Under the pieces are notes generated by a model. The model had not been told where the DNA came from. It ran no database searches and was given only the letters and a program-made list of their open reading frames with translations. A program made the translations under genes and the position numbers. Shown here piece by piece: positions 19,130-31,400 of a stretch of DNA of 64,000 nt (the first letter of the stretch is position 1; each line of letters begins with the position of its first letter). Origin of the DNA: Rickettsia bellii RML369-C (GTDB taxonomy: Bacteria; Pseudomonadota; Alphaproteobacteria; Rickettsiales; Rickettsiaceae); contig NC_007940.1 in assembly GCF_000012385.1 (NCBI RefSeq), positions 62,001-126,000 of the forward strand, in the 5' to 3' direction.

Positions 19130-21643
19130 ATGAATTTTCTCAGAAAAGCTTTTATTAGTATTTTTACAACTTTTGCTGCATTGTTTCTAATTGCATATTT
19201 AATTTTTTATAGTGCAAATCATGGACATATGAATAAGCCTTTAAAAAGAGTAATTGAATTTTATTTAAGTAAGAATGATATCAAAGCTGTAATAGATGAC
19301 TTAAATTTTAAAGAAAATCACTTAATAATTAATAAAATTTCTCTATATCTTATAGATAATGCTGAAGGGGAAATTAATGACCTTGATATTACTTTAAATT
19401 TCAAAAATTTATTTTCTAATTCATTAATAGAAGCATATTTTAATGTAGCTCAATTTTCGGTAATATCAAATAATAAGGAAGAAATTATAAATACTCAAAT
19501 AAATGGTGATTACTCCTTAAATATATTCCAAAGAAATATTTTAACTAACATAAATCTAACTTCAATAAAAAGTGATATTTTAACCGATGAAAAAGGGGCA
19601 GGGCTGCCGCTTGGAAAAGTTATATGTGTTTATAAAACTAGCAATACAAAAAGTAACCCTAAAATAGCTGATTGTAAGTTGAATTTTGGTAACAAAGCTT
19701 CTTTAACTTTAAACAGTAAAGTAACTGATAAAAACATAGATGCAAATGCCAATATAGTAAATATTCCTTTGATAATTTACCAAACAGTAGAAAAAATTAT
19801 TCCTAATAATCCTGTGATATCATATTTGCGAGAGCATATAAAACAAGGTCACATTCAAAACGGCGAATTAAGCATTAAACTAGATAGAAAATTTTTAAAA
19901 GAAAATATTTTAGAAGATGATAATTTAAAAGCAAATTTGCATATATCAAATTTTGAATATAAATATCATAAAGATTTACCTGCTTTAACTAAAGTTGATA
20001 CTAATATAGTTATTTCAGGGGCAGAGATAAAATTCTTGATTAATGAGGCTTATAGCGGTAACAGCGTTCTGTCTAATGGTATTATGACTTTTAAATGGGA
20101 AGGACCTCTTAAGTCACAATTTGTTTTTAACGCTACTGCTAAAGGTGAAATTAGTGATTTAGTTGATTTTATACCAAATGATGCATATCAAAATGTTAAA
20201 AATGAAGATATTGATTTGAAAGAAATTAAAGGAAATGCCAATTCAATAATAGAGATAATAATTCCTATCAATCCTGAAATCGATAATAGCTATAATGTTA
20301 CCTCAACAGTAACTGATATAAATTTTAATACTTTAAGCAATAATATATTGTTACAACAAGGTGAGGCAAAAGGTGTTTTTAAAGACAATCAATTAAATAT
20401 TACTGGTAAGGGTAAAATCAATAATTATGTAAGTAATTTTACTTACGACCACGATATGGTAAATGAAAATAATAATTGCCTGCTTAAAATAAAAAGTAAT
20501 ATTACAGCAAATAATAAAAGTTTTGGCATATTAAAATTAATGTCAGGTAGTGCTGTTTTAGATTTTGAGTATAAGAAACAAAATAACAATACAACTATGG
20601 ATCTTAATTCTAACCTTGATAATTTAGAGTTTTATATAGATAAAGTAGCTATCCACAAACAGTTGCGTAAAAAAGCTAATTTAAATATCCATACTAAATT
20701 AAGTGATAAGGGTTCAGATAAGAATATCGAATTTAATCTATCAGGGGATGATAGTTTAAAAATTAGTGGTAATATCTTAGCTAAGAAAGATACTTATAAT
20801 ATATCCTTGCTCTCCATCAATCATAAAAATACAAGATTAAGCGGAAAAATAACTATAGATAGTCATAATCTAAATACTGAAATTTATGGAAGTGTATTAG
20901 ACCTTTCAAACTCTAATATGATGGGGTTTTTACAAAAAGATGGTGATTCCACACGTAATGTAATGTTAAAAACTAACATATATAAAATTTTATTAAAAGA
21001 TAATGTAATTTTAGATAACTTTGATTTAGCGATTAAATGTGATAAAGTACGCTGCTTCTCTGGTTTTCTAAATAGCAATATTTCTAATAATGGAAAAGTG
21101 AGGATGTCTCTTACTGCACAAGAAAGCTATGAACAATGGTTAATTGAGTCAGATAATGCTGGAGCATTACTTAAAGGGCTTGGGATGTATAGTTCTATGC
21201 AAGATGGTTATGCTAAAATTAACTTAAATACTAGAAGATACAAAGTTAAAAAAGGCGATATAATACCAATATTAGATGGTAAATTCTATATAACACGTTT
21301 TGCCTTAACCGATACTCCTTTTTTAACAAGATTAGTTTCTTTCGTTTCAATACCTGGTCTTCTTAGCTCGATAACCAATAATAAGAATATTTCATTTGAA
21401 GATATGAACGGTAATTTTAGTTATCAAGGAAACGTAATTACATTATACGGTGCAGAAGCACACGGACCATTTTTTGACTTTACTATGAAAGGTAATATTG
21501 ATACTAACCAAAAATTAATTCAAATTAAAGGTAACGTTATTCCTTCATTTTTCTTCATTAGTAGTATTGTAACTAAAATACCGGTAGTAGGTAAGATATT
21601 TTCTAAGGTCGCACCTTATTCTTTAAAAATACAATATAAATAA
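19130..21643 (+). CDS. AsmA/YhdP-like inner-membrane protein
   Basis: An 837-residue protein with one N-terminal membrane anchor (residues about 8-28) and a very long periplasmic part of repeated beta strands, typical of the AsmA/TamB/YhdP bridge-like group. The C-terminal section ([59 protein letters not shown]) matches the AsmA-like C-terminal domain well. In E. coli such proteins move phospholipids towards the outer membrane. It is likely co-transcribed with the AmpG-like carrier, which starts 2 bp after the stop. Confidence 0.75.
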
Positions 21644-21644
21644 T

Positions 21645-22904
21645 ATGTTTTTGATAAAGAAAATAAGTATAGATAAAATATATTTACTTGGGATTTTGCT
21701 CTTAGGTCTGATTTCCGGTTTCACGTTTAATTTAATTTTTTTTACCGTTCCGTATCAATTATCCGAAGCAAGATATACAACCGATATAATAGGTTTAATA
21801 TCGCTTGCTGCTTTTCCTTATTGTTTAAAGGTTGTATGGTCTCCCTTTATTGATAAATATTCTATTCCTTTTTTATGTTCTAAATTTGGAGCAAGGCGTG
21901 GCTGGGCAATAGCATCACAGCTATGCCTAATTTTAGCGATGACCGGATTTTTAAGCTTTAGCCCTTGTGATAATATATATATTACAGCCACTATATTATT
22001 TATTATCTCTTTTTGTGCGGCTACTCAGGATATTGTACTTGACGCATACCGCATTGAGAGACCTACTTCAAAAAAAGAACTTTCTTTAGCGTTTACTTTC
22101 GGCAGTATAGGATTCCGGCTTGGGATGTTACTCGGTAGCGTCGGTGCTTTATATATATCGGTTATTTTTGATTGGAGTACTGTTTATAAATTAGCTATTT
22201 GTATTACTTTTCTTGGACCTATGATTGTTTTATGCATTAAAGAACCAAAGCCGAAACAAAAATCTCATAGAACAAAGGATTTAATAAATCTAAAACAATA
22301 TTTTGAAGTTATTAAAAGCAGCATTATATCCTTGAAAAACGAACAACAGCATTTATTATTAATCATGCTGTTTGTTTTTCTATATAAAGCCGCTGATTCT
22401 ATACCTATGGCTATGAGCTCACCTTTGTTATTAGATTTAAGTTTTACTACTCATGAAATAGCTTTTATTTACAAGGCTTACGGATTGTTTATCATGATAG
22501 TAGGAGGAGCATTAGGCGGAATTTTATCAACAAAAATCGGTATATTACGCAGCGTTTTAACCGGCGGCATTATTCAATTACTTTCACCTCTTATGTTCAT
22601 GATCCTTGCTATTGTCGGATATAACGTAAAGATATTTATAATAACTATTACTACGCAAAATTTTTGCATTGGTTTTGCTGGAACTATTATCTCTATATAT
22701 TTTGCAAATCTCTGTAATAGTGAATTTATTGCTACCCAATATTCTATTATAGCATCTTTTAGCTCGGTTAGTCGTATTGTTTTAGCTGCTCTTGGTGGCA
22801 TTTGTGCAAAATATCTTCCTTGGTCTTTATTCTTTTTTTGTAATACGTTATTTAGTATGTTATTTATACTGGTCTTCTTTAAAGTGTATGGTAAGAAAAT
22901 ATAA
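21645..22904 (+). CDS. ampG: AmpG-family MFS muropeptide transporter
   Basis: A 419-residue protein with about 12 membrane segments. Hallmarks of AmpG are the N-terminal [20 protein letters not shown] segment, [24 protein letters not shown] and [14 protein letters not shown]. AmpG imports anhydro-muropeptides from the periplasm for recycling. Rickettsia carry several paralogues whose substrates may have changed. It sits 2 bp after the AsmA-like gene, so a shared transcript is likely. Confidence 0.88.
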
Positions 22905-22914
22905 GTGTTATTAC

Positions 22915-22966
22915 ATGGATCGAAAAATATCTTTAGTGTCATCCCGTTGCTTGTTCACGGGATGTA
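22915..22966. repeat. Palindromic repeat remnant before tatC
   Basis: The sequence ATGGATCGAAAAATATC, then TTTAGTGTCATCCCGTTGCT, then TGTTCACGGGATG, matches the left half of composite elements elsewhere (outer GGATCGAAAAA, inner GTCATCCCGT). Only half is present, in the 75 bp between the AmpG-like gene and tatC. Confidence 0.6.
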
Positions 22967-22979
22967 ATATAAAATAATT

Positions 22980-23726
22980 ATGAAATTATATTCTTTTCAA
23001 GAACATTTATCAGAGCTTAAAGTAAGATTATCTAGAATATTTATTATTTTTATAGTTGCATTTGCTATTTGCTATTATTTTAGTGATAATATTTATAGTT
23101 TCTTATTAGAACCGCTTGCTAAACTAAGTAAGGATAATTTACGAAATATAATCTATACTGGACTTACTGAGGCATTTTTTACTTATATTAAGCTTGCAGC
23201 TTTTGCAGCTTTCGCTATTATTATACCGATAATTGCTTTAGAATGTTACTTATTCGTTAGTCCGGGATTATATCACCATGAAAAAAAAATTATTGCGTTT
23301 ATTCTTTTTATATCGCCTATTTTATTCTGGTGTGGTAGTATTTTCGTTTTTTATTTCGTAATGCCAAAAGCTTGGAATTTTTTCCTTAGTTTTGAAAAGC
23401 GTGATTTAATAGTACCGATAGTTTTAGAAGCTAGGATTAGTGAATATTTAAATCTAGTTATTCATCTAATTATAGCTTTTGGTGTTGCCTTTCAACTTCC
23501 AGTTGTTTTAATAATATTAAATACATTAAAAATAATTACAATAGAAACGCTTAAGCAAAAAAGACGCTTTGCGATAGTTATTAACTTTATTATTGCAGGA
23601 ATATTAACTCCTCCAGATATATTAAGCCAGTTTGCTCTTGCAATACCGCTGCTTTTATTATATGAAATTTCAATAATAATATGTAATTATATAGAAAAAA
23701 CCGAGGTCATAAATGCTAAATATTAA
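22980..23726 (+). CDS. tatC: Sec-independent protein translocase TatC
   Basis: A 248-residue protein with six membrane segments, the core twin-arginine signal receptor of the Tat translocase. It shows the N-terminal [12 protein letters not shown] motif (usually HLxELRxRL), the conserved Glu in the P-x-E-F-type loop as [13 protein letters not shown], and the [10 protein letters not shown] segment. It overlaps serS by 14 nt. A tat-serS order is common in alphaproteobacteria. tatA and tatB are not adjacent here. Confidence 0.95.
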   Translation: MKLYSFQEHLSELKVRLSRIFIIFIVAFAICYYFSDNIYSFLLEPLAKLSKDNLRNIIYTGLTEAFFTYIKLAAFAAFAIIIPIIALECYLFVSPGLYHHEKKIIAFILFISPILFWCGSIFVFYFVMPKAWNFFLSFEKRDLIVPIVLEARISEYLNLVIHLIIAFGVAFQLPVVLIILNTLKIITIETLKQKRRFAIVINFIIAGILTPPDILSQFALAIPLLLLYEISIIICNYIEKTEVINAKY

Positions 23727-24993
23727 ATGGATTAGAGAAAATCAAGAATTATTCGATGATAAGCTTAGGCAGAGATTTATTGAACCTATGGCAAAAAGAA
23801 TCGAAGAGCTTGATGGTAAAAAAAGAAAAATCACTAATCTAATTCAAGAATTTCAGCACGCACGTAAAGTAAAGTCAAAAATTTTAGGTAATATAAATCC
23901 TAAAAGCGGCGAGGAATTTGAGGGATTACAAAGAGATGTCAAGGACATCAATGAAAAGCTAGAGGAGCTCGAACAAGATTTAAACAATAATAATGAGCTA
24001 AACGAGCTATTAAATACTCTTCCTAATATTCCTGATGAAGAAGTGCCATATGGTATTGATGAAAGTATGAATAAATTAATTCGTACTCATGGAGAAGTAG
24101 ATCTTAATGCTCAAAATAAAAAACAACATTTTGAGCTTGGTGTAAAGCTAGATCTAATGGATTTTGAGCAAACAGCGAAAATTTCAGGTGCTAGATTTGT
24201 AACATTAAAAGGTGATTTAGCAAAATTAGAGCGTGCTTTAGCCAATTTCATGCTTGATGTTCATACTGGAGAGTTCGGTTTTCTTGAAGTGTCGCCTCCA
24301 GTGCTAGTTCGAGATAATGCTATGTATAATTCTGGTCAGTTACCTAAATTTGCCGATGAATCTTTTGCAACTACAAACGGCTATAGGCTAATTCCAACCG
24401 CAGAAGTGTCATTGGTCAACATGGTTGCCGATACTATTATTCCTCGTGAAAAATTACCTATGAGACTTGTTGCTTATACACCATGCTTTAGATCAGAAGC
24501 AGGTAGCAGTGGTAGAGATACTAGAGGTATGATTAGATTGCATCAATTTAGTAAAGTAGAGCTTGTATCTATTACAACACCTGAAGAGTCAAAAAACGAG
24601 CATGAATACATGACTAACGCTTCAGAAACTATCCTACAGAAACTAGGATTACATTATCGCACTATGCTACTTTGTACAGGTGATATGGGATTTGCATCAC
24701 AAAAAACTTATGATATAGAAGTTTGGCTTCCGGGGCAAAAACAATATCGTGAAATTGCTAGCTGTTCTAATTGTGGTGATTTTCAAGCACGTAGAATGAA
24801 AGCACGATATAAGGAATTCGGTAGTCATGATACTACTTTAGTTCATACCTTAAACGCTTCTGGCTTACCAATTGGTAGAACTATGGTTGCAATTTTAGAA
24901 AATTATCAAAATGAAGACGGTTCAATAACCGTACCGGATGTTCTGGTAAATTACATGGGAGGGTTACAAAAAATCACTGCATATAAAGAATAA
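23713..24993 (+). CDS. serS: Seryl-tRNA synthetase
   Basis: A 426-residue class II synthetase charging tRNA-Ser (and tRNA-Sec where present). The N-terminal coiled-coil arm (residues about 28-100) is followed by the catalytic core with motif 2 ([22 protein letters not shown]) and motif 3 ([19 protein letters not shown]). The length is normal. The start lies inside tatC, 14 bases before its stop, suggesting coupled translation. Confidence 0.96.
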   Translation: MLNIKWIRENQELFDDKLRQRFIEPMAKRIEELDGKKRKITNLIQEFQHARKVKSKILGNINPKSGEEFEGLQRDVKDINEKLEELEQDLNNNNELNELLNTLPNIPDEEVPYGIDESMNKLIRTHGEVDLNAQNKKQHFELGVKLDLMDFEQTAKISGARFVTLKGDLAKLERALANFMLDVHTGEFGFLEVSPPVLVRDNAMYNSGQLPKFADESFATTNGYRLIPTAEVSLVNMVADTIIPREKLPMRLVAYTPCFRSEAGSSGRDTRGMIRLHQFSKVELVSITTPEESKNEHEYMTNASETILQKLGLHYRTMLLCTGDMGFASQKTYDIEVWLPGQKQYREIASCSNCGDFQARRMKARYKEFGSHDTTLVHTLNASGLPIGRTMVAILENYQNEDGSITVPDVLVNYMGGLQKITAYKE

Positions 24994-25094
24994 TCATTTA
25001 TTAAACGTAAATAATTAGGTAAAGTTTTGTAATAATGTTTATTACATGATAAAGTTTTGCAGTAAGTGTTTGCGATTATAGCTTGGTGTTATAC

Positions 25095-25268
25095 TGTGAC
25101 TGGATCGTTACATGGCTCGTTTTTCCCGTCATAAGCTATGCGACTAAAAGGAGCGTGGCGATCTCATGAAACAGCATATGATTTCTGAGATTGCGGACGT
25201 ACGGAACTTTCAGTTTCTTCTCGCAATGATGGCTCTCAACCCATGCAACAAAGCCTTCAAGGGATGAC
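25095..25268. repeat. Composite degenerate repeat upstream of virB4
   Basis: The 303 bp gap between serS and virB4 holds a diverged composite. Inner GGAGCGTGGCGATCTCATG and CTGAGATTGCGGACG pieces resemble the GAGCGTAGCGACGAAGCAATC repeat at 34911. The right part, TTTCAGTTTCTTCTCGCAAT, also occurs at 38003-38029, and the end AAGCCTTCAAGGGATGAC resembles outer arms elsewhere. No gene or promoter is evident in this gap. Confidence 0.55.
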
Positions 25269-25296
25269 AACAAATTAATTTAAATTAAGGTTATTT

Positions 25297-27720
25297 GTGT
25301 TTAGTGGTTTACGAAAGTTTGATAAGGATATATATAATTATAATGCTCCGAATTTTATACCTATAGCATGTCACTATAATGAGCATACTTTGCTTACCAA
25401 GGATGGTAAGTTACTACAAATTATTAAAGTCTATGGTATCAGTTCGGAAAAAATTAGTGATAAAATACAAAATTTACGTGAAATAATTAGAGCTTCCGTA
25501 AAAAAGCATACAAATAGTTATGATTTTGCTTTTTGGATGCATACAATAAGAGAAAAACAAAATTTAGACGATCCTACTCCGTATAAAAAATTATTACCTG
25601 CTAACATCCATGCATTATGGCAGAGAAAAAACCACTGGAATGATAAATTTGTTAATACTTTATATATTTCCATAGTACATGATTCTGCCAAGATTAAGAT
25701 TAAAAATTTTGGCTCTCTGATAAATTCTTTATCAACTAAATTAATCGTAGACTTTGAAAATAAATATTTAGAGTCTGCTGTTCAGAAGCTAGAAAGTCTT
25801 GCTAATAATATTTTGAATGACTTAAATGAATTTGATGCAGAAAAGCTTGGTATAACATTTGAAAATGAAAACACATTTTCTGCACCTTTATTTTTATATA
25901 ACCGAATAGCTAATATTAACGATAGTGATTGTTTAGTACCTATAATAGATTTATCAAGTGCAATAGGTAGAAGTACTTATACGATTAGTGGCGATAAAAT
26001 GATAGTCACGAATCAGGAACAGAATAAAAAATTTATTTCCTTGTTATCTATCAAAGAATATCAAGAATCTCCTTCTGAAGCTCTTGATAAGTTTTTGCAG
26101 CTGCCGCTTGAATTAATAATAACCGAGATATTTTACTTTGTTGATAAAAAAGTAGTGACTGCTGCTTTAAAGGGGCAGGATTATATTTTAAAAATTACTA
26201 ATGATAATAACTTGATTGAGCATAAAGGGATTAATAAACTTAATGATAATAAATCTTCTTTTGAGTTTTGTAATCAACAGATTTCAATTGCTGTTATAGA
26301 AGAAGATGAAGATAAACTTACTGCTTCTGTTGCAAAAGCTGCAAGAGAGCTTTTTAAACTTGGTATTGTTCATGTAAAAGAAGATCTTAATATAGAACAA
26401 ACATTTTGGGCACAATTACCGGCTAATTTTGCTTTCATACGAAGAATGTCGCCTTTATTGTCAGATCATATAGCATCTCTTGCTGCTCTGCACAACTCAC
26501 CTTTAGGTAGCCAATATACTTCTTGGGGACGAGCATTAACACTACTTAGAACAGAAAGAGGTACTCCTTATTTCATGAATTTTCATGATAAAACTGGTAG
26601 GGGTAATACTTGTATTTTTGGTACAGAAAAAACTGGTAAAACAGTATTATTAAATTTTCTGGTGTCGGAATCAACTAAGTATGATCCAACAATAATTTAT
26701 ATCTCTAATAGCAATGATTCTAAGATTTTTATCGAAGCATTAGAGGGTACATGGTTAGAAATTGATAAGCAAATTATCAATCCATTTTTAGTAGATGATA
26801 CAGAAAAATCGCAAGCTTTTATTTTAGAGTTTTTAAAGATGTTAAGTGGTCATTATATTTCACCGCTTAATGAAGTAGAACTAACTTTTTTAGAAAAACT
26901 CAGAAGTAAAATTTTATCAATTGATAAAGAAAAGCGAATTTTTTCTGACATCTTAAAATTGGAAGATTTTAAAGAAGAGGGTGGCAGTACAATATTAGAT
27001 AAATTAAAAGGCTTCACTGAGGGACAATTATATAGCGGTTTATTTGACCAGTCAGTTTTTAATATTAATGAAAGTAGTATTGTCGGTCTTAATTTATACA
27101 AGCTTTCAGATGAACCTTTTGCTAAGCAATTTTATCCAAGTGAAAGAAAATATTTAGAACAATTTAATAATAACTTAAAAAAACATCAAAGTGTTTGTGC
27201 TAGTGTAGTTTATGCACTTACTTACCATTTAAGCTTAGTAGGTACTAAACCTAAAATATTCGCTGCAGATAGTTTTGATAAACTCTATAAACCTGAAATT
27301 TATAGTGATAATATAAGCTTAATTTTTAATAATTTATCTGAAAATAATGGTGTCTTTGTAGGTAATTTTAATTTTATTTACCTTAAGAAATATACTTTAA
27401 AAGCATGGCTTGAAATAATTAATACTAAAATTATTTTACCGTCTGATGTAAAAATCGAAGATCTAGATGAGATTTTAGGTTTAACAGATTCAGAAATACG
27501 TAAGTTATCGCAATTAATACTTACCAGTAGAATGTTTTTAATTAATAAAGATAATGAATCTATAGCTTTAGAATTAAGTATAGCAGCATTAGTCGGGGTC
27601 GTGCGTATTTTATCAAGTAAAAAGGAAGAAATGGCTATCTATAAAGAAGTGCTAGAAAAATACCAAGGACCGCCAGATAATTGGATTAATTATCTATACG
27701 ATGCACTAAACGTAGACTAG
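25297..27720 (+). CDS. virB4: VirB4-like T4SS ATPase, divergent second copy
   Basis: An 807-residue VirB4/TrbE/CagE-family protein, the inner-membrane-associated motor of type IV secretion. The N-terminal domain has the FWAQLPANFAFIRRMSPLLS family segment. The ATPase domain begins LLRTERGTPYFMNFHD and has a Walker A GTEKTGKT near residues 441-448, in place of the usual GPTGSGKT. The expected Walker B with DE followed by W/F and L appears as FAADSFDKLY near residue 656, so the catalytic Glu is replaced by Ser. Rickettsia are known to carry two VirB4 proteins, one divergent. This is probably that one and may be ATPase-poor. The start is GTG. Confidence 0.85.
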   Translation: MFSGLRKFDKDIYNYNAPNFIPIACHYNEHTLLTKDGKLLQIIKVYGISSEKISDKIQNLREIIRASVKKHTNSYDFAFWMHTIREKQNLDDPTPYKKLLPANIHALWQRKNHWNDKFVNTLYISIVHDSAKIKIKNFGSLINSLSTKLIVDFENKYLESAVQKLESLANNILNDLNEFDAEKLGITFENENTFSAPLFLYNRIANINDSDCLVPIIDLSSAIGRSTYTISGDKMIVTNQEQNKKFISLLSIKEYQESPSEALDKFLQLPLELIITEIFYFVDKKVVTAALKGQDYILKITNDNNLIEHKGINKLNDNKSSFEFCNQQISIAVIEEDEDKLTASVAKAARELFKLGIVHVKEDLNIEQTFWAQLPANFAFIRRMSPLLSDHIASLAALHNSPLGSQYTSWGRALTLLRTERGTPYFMNFHDKTGRGNTCIFGTEKTGKTVLLNFLVSESTKYDPTIIYISNSNDSKIFIEALEGTWLEIDKQIINPFLVDDTEKSQAFILEFLKMLSGHYISPLNEVELTFLEKLRSKILSIDKEKRIFSDILKLEDFKEEGGSTILDKLKGFTEGQLYSGLFDQSVFNINESSIVGLNLYKLSDEPFAKQFYPSERKYLEQFNNNLKKHQSVCASVVYALTYHLSLVGTKPKIFAADSFDKLYKPEIYSDNISLIFNNLSENNGVFVGNFNFIYLKKYTLKAWLEIINTKIILPSDVKIEDLDEILGLTDSEIRKLSQLILTSRMFLINKDNESIALELSIAALVGVVRILSSKKEEMAIYKEVLEKYQGPPDNWINYLYDALNVD

Positions 27721-27728
27721 TCTACTCG

Positions 27729-27838
27729 ATGAACTTCAAAAATTGGCTACGTCGTTCATAAGTACTCCGGTACTCACGTATTAAATATACGTTCCGTTCC
27801 TCGTCTTATGAACTTCTTGCTCTTTTTGAAGTTGATCT
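27729..27838. repeat. Inverted-repeat element with CACGTATTAAATATACG core
   Basis: The ends GAACTTCAAAAA and TTTTTGAAGTT are inverted copies. Inside, GTTCATAAG and CTTATGAAC pair around a centre containing CACGTATTAAATATACG. It is most like the element at 40750-40851 and lies between virB4 and the cysteine-rich gene. Confidence 0.75.
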
Positions 27839-27920
27839 TCGTATACCAACTTTTCTAATAAGAATTCTTACTAGAAGTATATACGACTATTTAACAACTA
27901 TTTTATAACAATTACTCAAA

Positions 27921-30900
27921 GTGTTGAAAAAATATTTATTATTTTTTTTATTTTGCTCAATTAATACGCATGCCAGTATTTGGGGTGATATAGGTGGTTG
28001 TATTACTGATCCTTGTAATTGTGGACAAAGTGAAAGAACAGAAACTTGGAATAAAGGTCCGAATCAAATAGTAAAGACATTTAAAACAGGTGCAAATTGT
28101 CCTCCTTGGAATAAAAGTGATGGTCGTGATACTGATAATTGTTTATTACAATTTGATTATCCTGGTAGGTTTGTACCTTTTGTATTAAATAGATGTGCTC
28201 AAGCGTCACCAGACAGTACCTATTTTACTCCTAAAATAACTATTAGAATTCAAAGCTGTAATGCTGCTGCTTGTTGGTCTCAGAACGCTAATTTAAACTG
28301 GGATGGACAATGCGTATTATGGCCAACCGGTTATGGTTTACCGCTAACTAGAGTTTGTGCCAGAATTGCAGTACCTGCAATGGCACCTCCTCCTGGAATA
28401 AATTCTGATCCTTCCCCTGCTGATCCTGGATATACTGCAGGATTTCATCTTAATAAAGTTGGTTTTACCGATAGTGACGATACTATAGTTGGGGTAGACG
28501 GACAAATACTTACTATTTCTTCCCCTAAGCTTTGTGCATATAGTGATCCAGGTCTTGTAAATCTTGTTTCAGATTCAGGACCACATACTGACCTTGTAGA
28601 CTGGAATCCTAATAGTCAACCACTACATGAAACTACTAAGTTGAGCCCGATTGCACAAGTATTGAAATTTCTAGTTACTACACTTGGTGGAGCAAATATA
28701 CCAAGTTTACTTTCTAAACTGCTTGGTATGATAAGTCAAGATTCGAAAATAATAAAAGTACTACAAACTGTACTTAATGCTATAGGTGATCTATTTAATT
28801 TCTTCCCTAATAAGGTAATAATACCAATCATTGAAGCTTTTGGGTCTTTAAACGGTTCTGTAGATGATTTTTCTTTCGGTTGTGTACAATTACCTTTAGG
28901 TCCTTACCCGCCGCCATTTTGTAAAAGTTTAAACGAGCTTAGCGTTCCTGCAGTCATTAATAATATATGTAGTGTTAAAAACCCTGATGGAACTTTTAAT
29001 CAATCTTCCGTTGTCTTGCCTTGCGTAGTGTCAAATGTTAGAAATAATATTATTAATAATACAGTGCGTGTCAGTTTTAATAATCTTATACCTCTTTGTA
29101 CTGGTGACAATCCTGATCTTAATACTTGTGTAGAAATAAAAGGGGTATTTACTTCAGCAAGTAGTGCTCACGTAGCTACTGCTTATACAGATTTTATTAA
29201 ACCTTGTAGTAGTTCTTCAAGTGGTGCTCCTTGCATTAATACAAATATAAAATTACCTTGCGATGTTACTGCTAATGGTTGTAATCAAGGTTTTAGAATA
29301 GTATATTCGCAGGTTATGGATAAACTTGAAACTCCTAGTGATTATTTTATAAGTGATATACCTGATTGTGGTACTGCAGAAGCAAATAACTCAACTTCTT
29401 GTCAAAAAATATGGGGAGCTAATATAGGTCAGTTTGTTGATGTAAGCGTACAATTTCCTGAAGTGCAAGTTCAAGATAAAGATAATTTAATGCCAATACA
29501 GAAAAGCTTTACTTTAAATGATAGTAATAATAAACCTCGAAGCCTTTATGCTTCTATTAGTAATACTAAAACAGATACACAAGATCCAGCAGATATCTGT
29601 GTATTTGAATCGAGTAGTTTAGCAGGATGTGTGCCTAGAGTAAGTGATTCATATAGTTTAGCTACTTACGAATGTGAAAAACAATATTCGGGAATTACTT
29701 GCCCAAGCAATAGCTATTATACTCCACAATTCGTTGCTTCTATGCAAGTAATAGATGATAAGGGTAATATTATAGATCAAACTAGTACACTTGTGACCCC
29801 ATTATCATATGCAGCACCTGATCCTGATAATCCTAATGCTACAGAAAGTGTAGTAACGCTTGCTGGTTATAATTATAGTTCTTCTGTTGCATTTATCCCT
29901 AAAGATCCCCCAAAATATCCGGATGATAAATATATTGCTATGCCATTTTCAGGTCCTAATGCGTTAAACCAAATAACAATTCACGGCGTATATAAAGATA
30001 ATATACCGCCTTATGACAATAATGGAAATTCAAATCCAAATGCAGTCTATTTAAAATATTTGGAATATATAAATGGTAAATATGTACAAGGTGGAACGCA
30101 TACCTGCTTAATGCCTAAGAATTTCCAGCATTGTAGTCCTGTACCACCACCACCATCAACAACACCTGGTAATCCTAATAATAATCAACAAATAAATTGT
30201 GTGCTTGCTAAATTAGATCAGTCAAATACTGTAGATTGTAGCGTACTTAAAAGTAAAATTGCTGAAGATGCTAATTATGCAAATCTTAGTTTATGTGAAA
30301 GTACAAGCGGTTGTTCTCAAGTAGAAACTTTATCAGGTACAGGAAAAGGTATTACCGTTTATAAATGTGCTAATAATACTAATTGTTATACTAATAATGA
30401 TAATCCTAATACTCCTGTGTGCGTCTTAACTACAGACTATTTAAATAGGTTAGAACCTAAATCTAATTTAGGCTCTATATTAGATGCTACTCAATATTAT
30501 AAAGTTACATTTTATCCTAGTGATGATCCTGCAAAACCTAATCAACCAACATATGATGTTAAGGTTTCAGATGTAAGAGATAAAACTTGGCGAGAGTTAA
30601 ATCTATGTTCGCCTATTTTAGCTCCTGTTTGTTCTGCAATCACTTCTCCACAAGCTTCTGATGGTAATGCATTGTGGGGTGAAACAGATATAGGAGAGTT
30701 AAGAGTAGGTACATGTCCACCTAATTGGGTAGAAATAGATCCATCTTTAGATCCATATCCAAATCTGGAACCAAAAGGAACAAGCCTTAAGCGTTACTGC
30801 TTATCAAATTTTGACAATAAAACTATTAAATTTGAGACTTTAGGACAAAATATTGGTTGTAGAGAATCAAAAGGTCTACCTATAGAAATTATTGAAAACA

Positions 30901-31397
30901 ATTTTCCTACGGAATTAGTAAATACTCCTTATAATCCTACTACAAAAACTGGTGATTTTATTTTAAATGTTGTACCATTACAACCTGATCCTAGCCTTGG
31001 AGTAGATGCATTCCCTCGTGATCCTAGAACTTTTATAGATGCATCAAATGAACCAGATAATAGTAAATTATTTACCATAACGTTTAAAGTAACTTTAGAT
31101 GCTATTATGGCTGATATCGATTATTTTAAAATTCTAGATTTATGGTATGATGATTGTACACTTGTATATGTTAATAATACAAAAGTTCTTAGTGCACCTA
31201 TAGCTTCTCAAGATTCTTTGGATCAAAAAGCTTATTGTAACAATGGTAATGATCAAGGTATGGCGTTACAAGCTAAAAATTTACCACTTGATATCAAGCC
31301 TTATTTAAAACAAGGAGAAAATACTATAAAATTCCAGCTAAGAGTTATGTATGGTGGAGGATTATATTATCATATGCAATATAAAATGCTGAGATAA
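27921..31397 (+). CDS. Large exported cysteine-rich protein of unknown function
   Basis: A 1158-residue protein with an N-terminal signal peptide ([17 protein letters not shown], cleavage near residue 19) from a GTG start. It carries many Cys in pairs ([17 protein letters not shown]), suggesting disulfides outside the cytoplasm. It is rich in Asn, Pro, Asp and Ser. An amphipathic helical stretch lies near 250-320 and a proline run ([16 protein letters not shown]) near 745. The last 120 residues look like a beta-sandwich ([20 protein letters not shown], then [19 protein letters not shown]). It has no multi-span region. I infer a T4SS-related surface or periplasmic protein from its place after virB4 and its likeness to the exported parts of rickettsial VirB6-like proteins. 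Confidence 0.6.
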   Translation: MLKKYLLFFLFCSINTHASIWGDIGGCITDPCNCGQSERTETWNKGPNQIVKTFKTGANCPPWNKSDGRDTDNCLLQFDYPGRFVPFVLNRCAQASPDSTYFTPKITIRIQSCNAAACWSQNANLNWDGQCVLWPTGYGLPLTRVCARIAVPAMAPPPGINSDPSPADPGYTAGFHLNKVGFTDSDDTIVGVDGQILTISSPKLCAYSDPGLVNLVSDSGPHTDLVDWNPNSQPLHETTKLSPIAQVLKFLVTTLGGANIPSLLSKLLGMISQDSKIIKVLQTVLNAIGDLFNFFPNKVIIPIIEAFGSLNGSVDDFSFGCVQLPLGPYPPPFCKSLNELSVPAVINNICSVKNPDGTFNQSSVVLPCVVSNVRNNIINNTVRVSFNNLIPLCTGDNPDLNTCVEIKGVFTSASSAHVATAYTDFIKPCSSSSSGAPCINTNIKLPCDVTANGCNQGFRIVYSQVMDKLETPSDYFISDIPDCGTAEANNSTSCQKIWGANIGQFVDVSVQFPEVQVQDKDNLMPIQKSFTLNDSNNKPRSLYASISNTKTDTQDPADICVFESSSLAGCVPRVSDSYSLATYECEKQYSGITCPSNSYYTPQFVASMQVIDDKGNIIDQTSTLVTPLSYAAPDPDNPNATESVVTLAGYNYSSSVAFIPKDPPKYPDDKYIAMPFSGPNALNQITIHGVYKDNIPPYDNNGNSNPNAVYLKYLEYINGKYVQGGTHTCLMPKNFQHCSPVPPPPSTTPGNPNNNQQINCVLAKLDQSNTVDCSVLKSKIAEDANYANLSLCESTSGCSQVETLSGTGKGITVYKCANNTNCYTNNDNPNTPVCVLTTDYLNRLEPKSNLGSILDATQYYKVTFYPSDDPAKPNQPTYDVKVSDVRDKTWRELNLCSPILAPVCSAITSPQASDGNALWGETDIGELRVGTCPPNWVEIDPSLDPYPNLEPKGTSLKRYCLSNFDNKTIKFETLGQNIGCRESKGLPIEIIENNFPTELVNTPYNPTTKTGDFILNVVPLQPDPSLGVDAFPRDPRTFIDASNEPDNSKLFTITFKVTLDAIMADIDYFKILDLWYDDCTLVYVNNTKVLSAPIASQDSLDQKAYCNNGNDQGMALQAKNLPLDIKPYLKQGENTIKFQLRVMYGGGLYYHMQYKMLR

Positions 31398-31400
31398 GTT

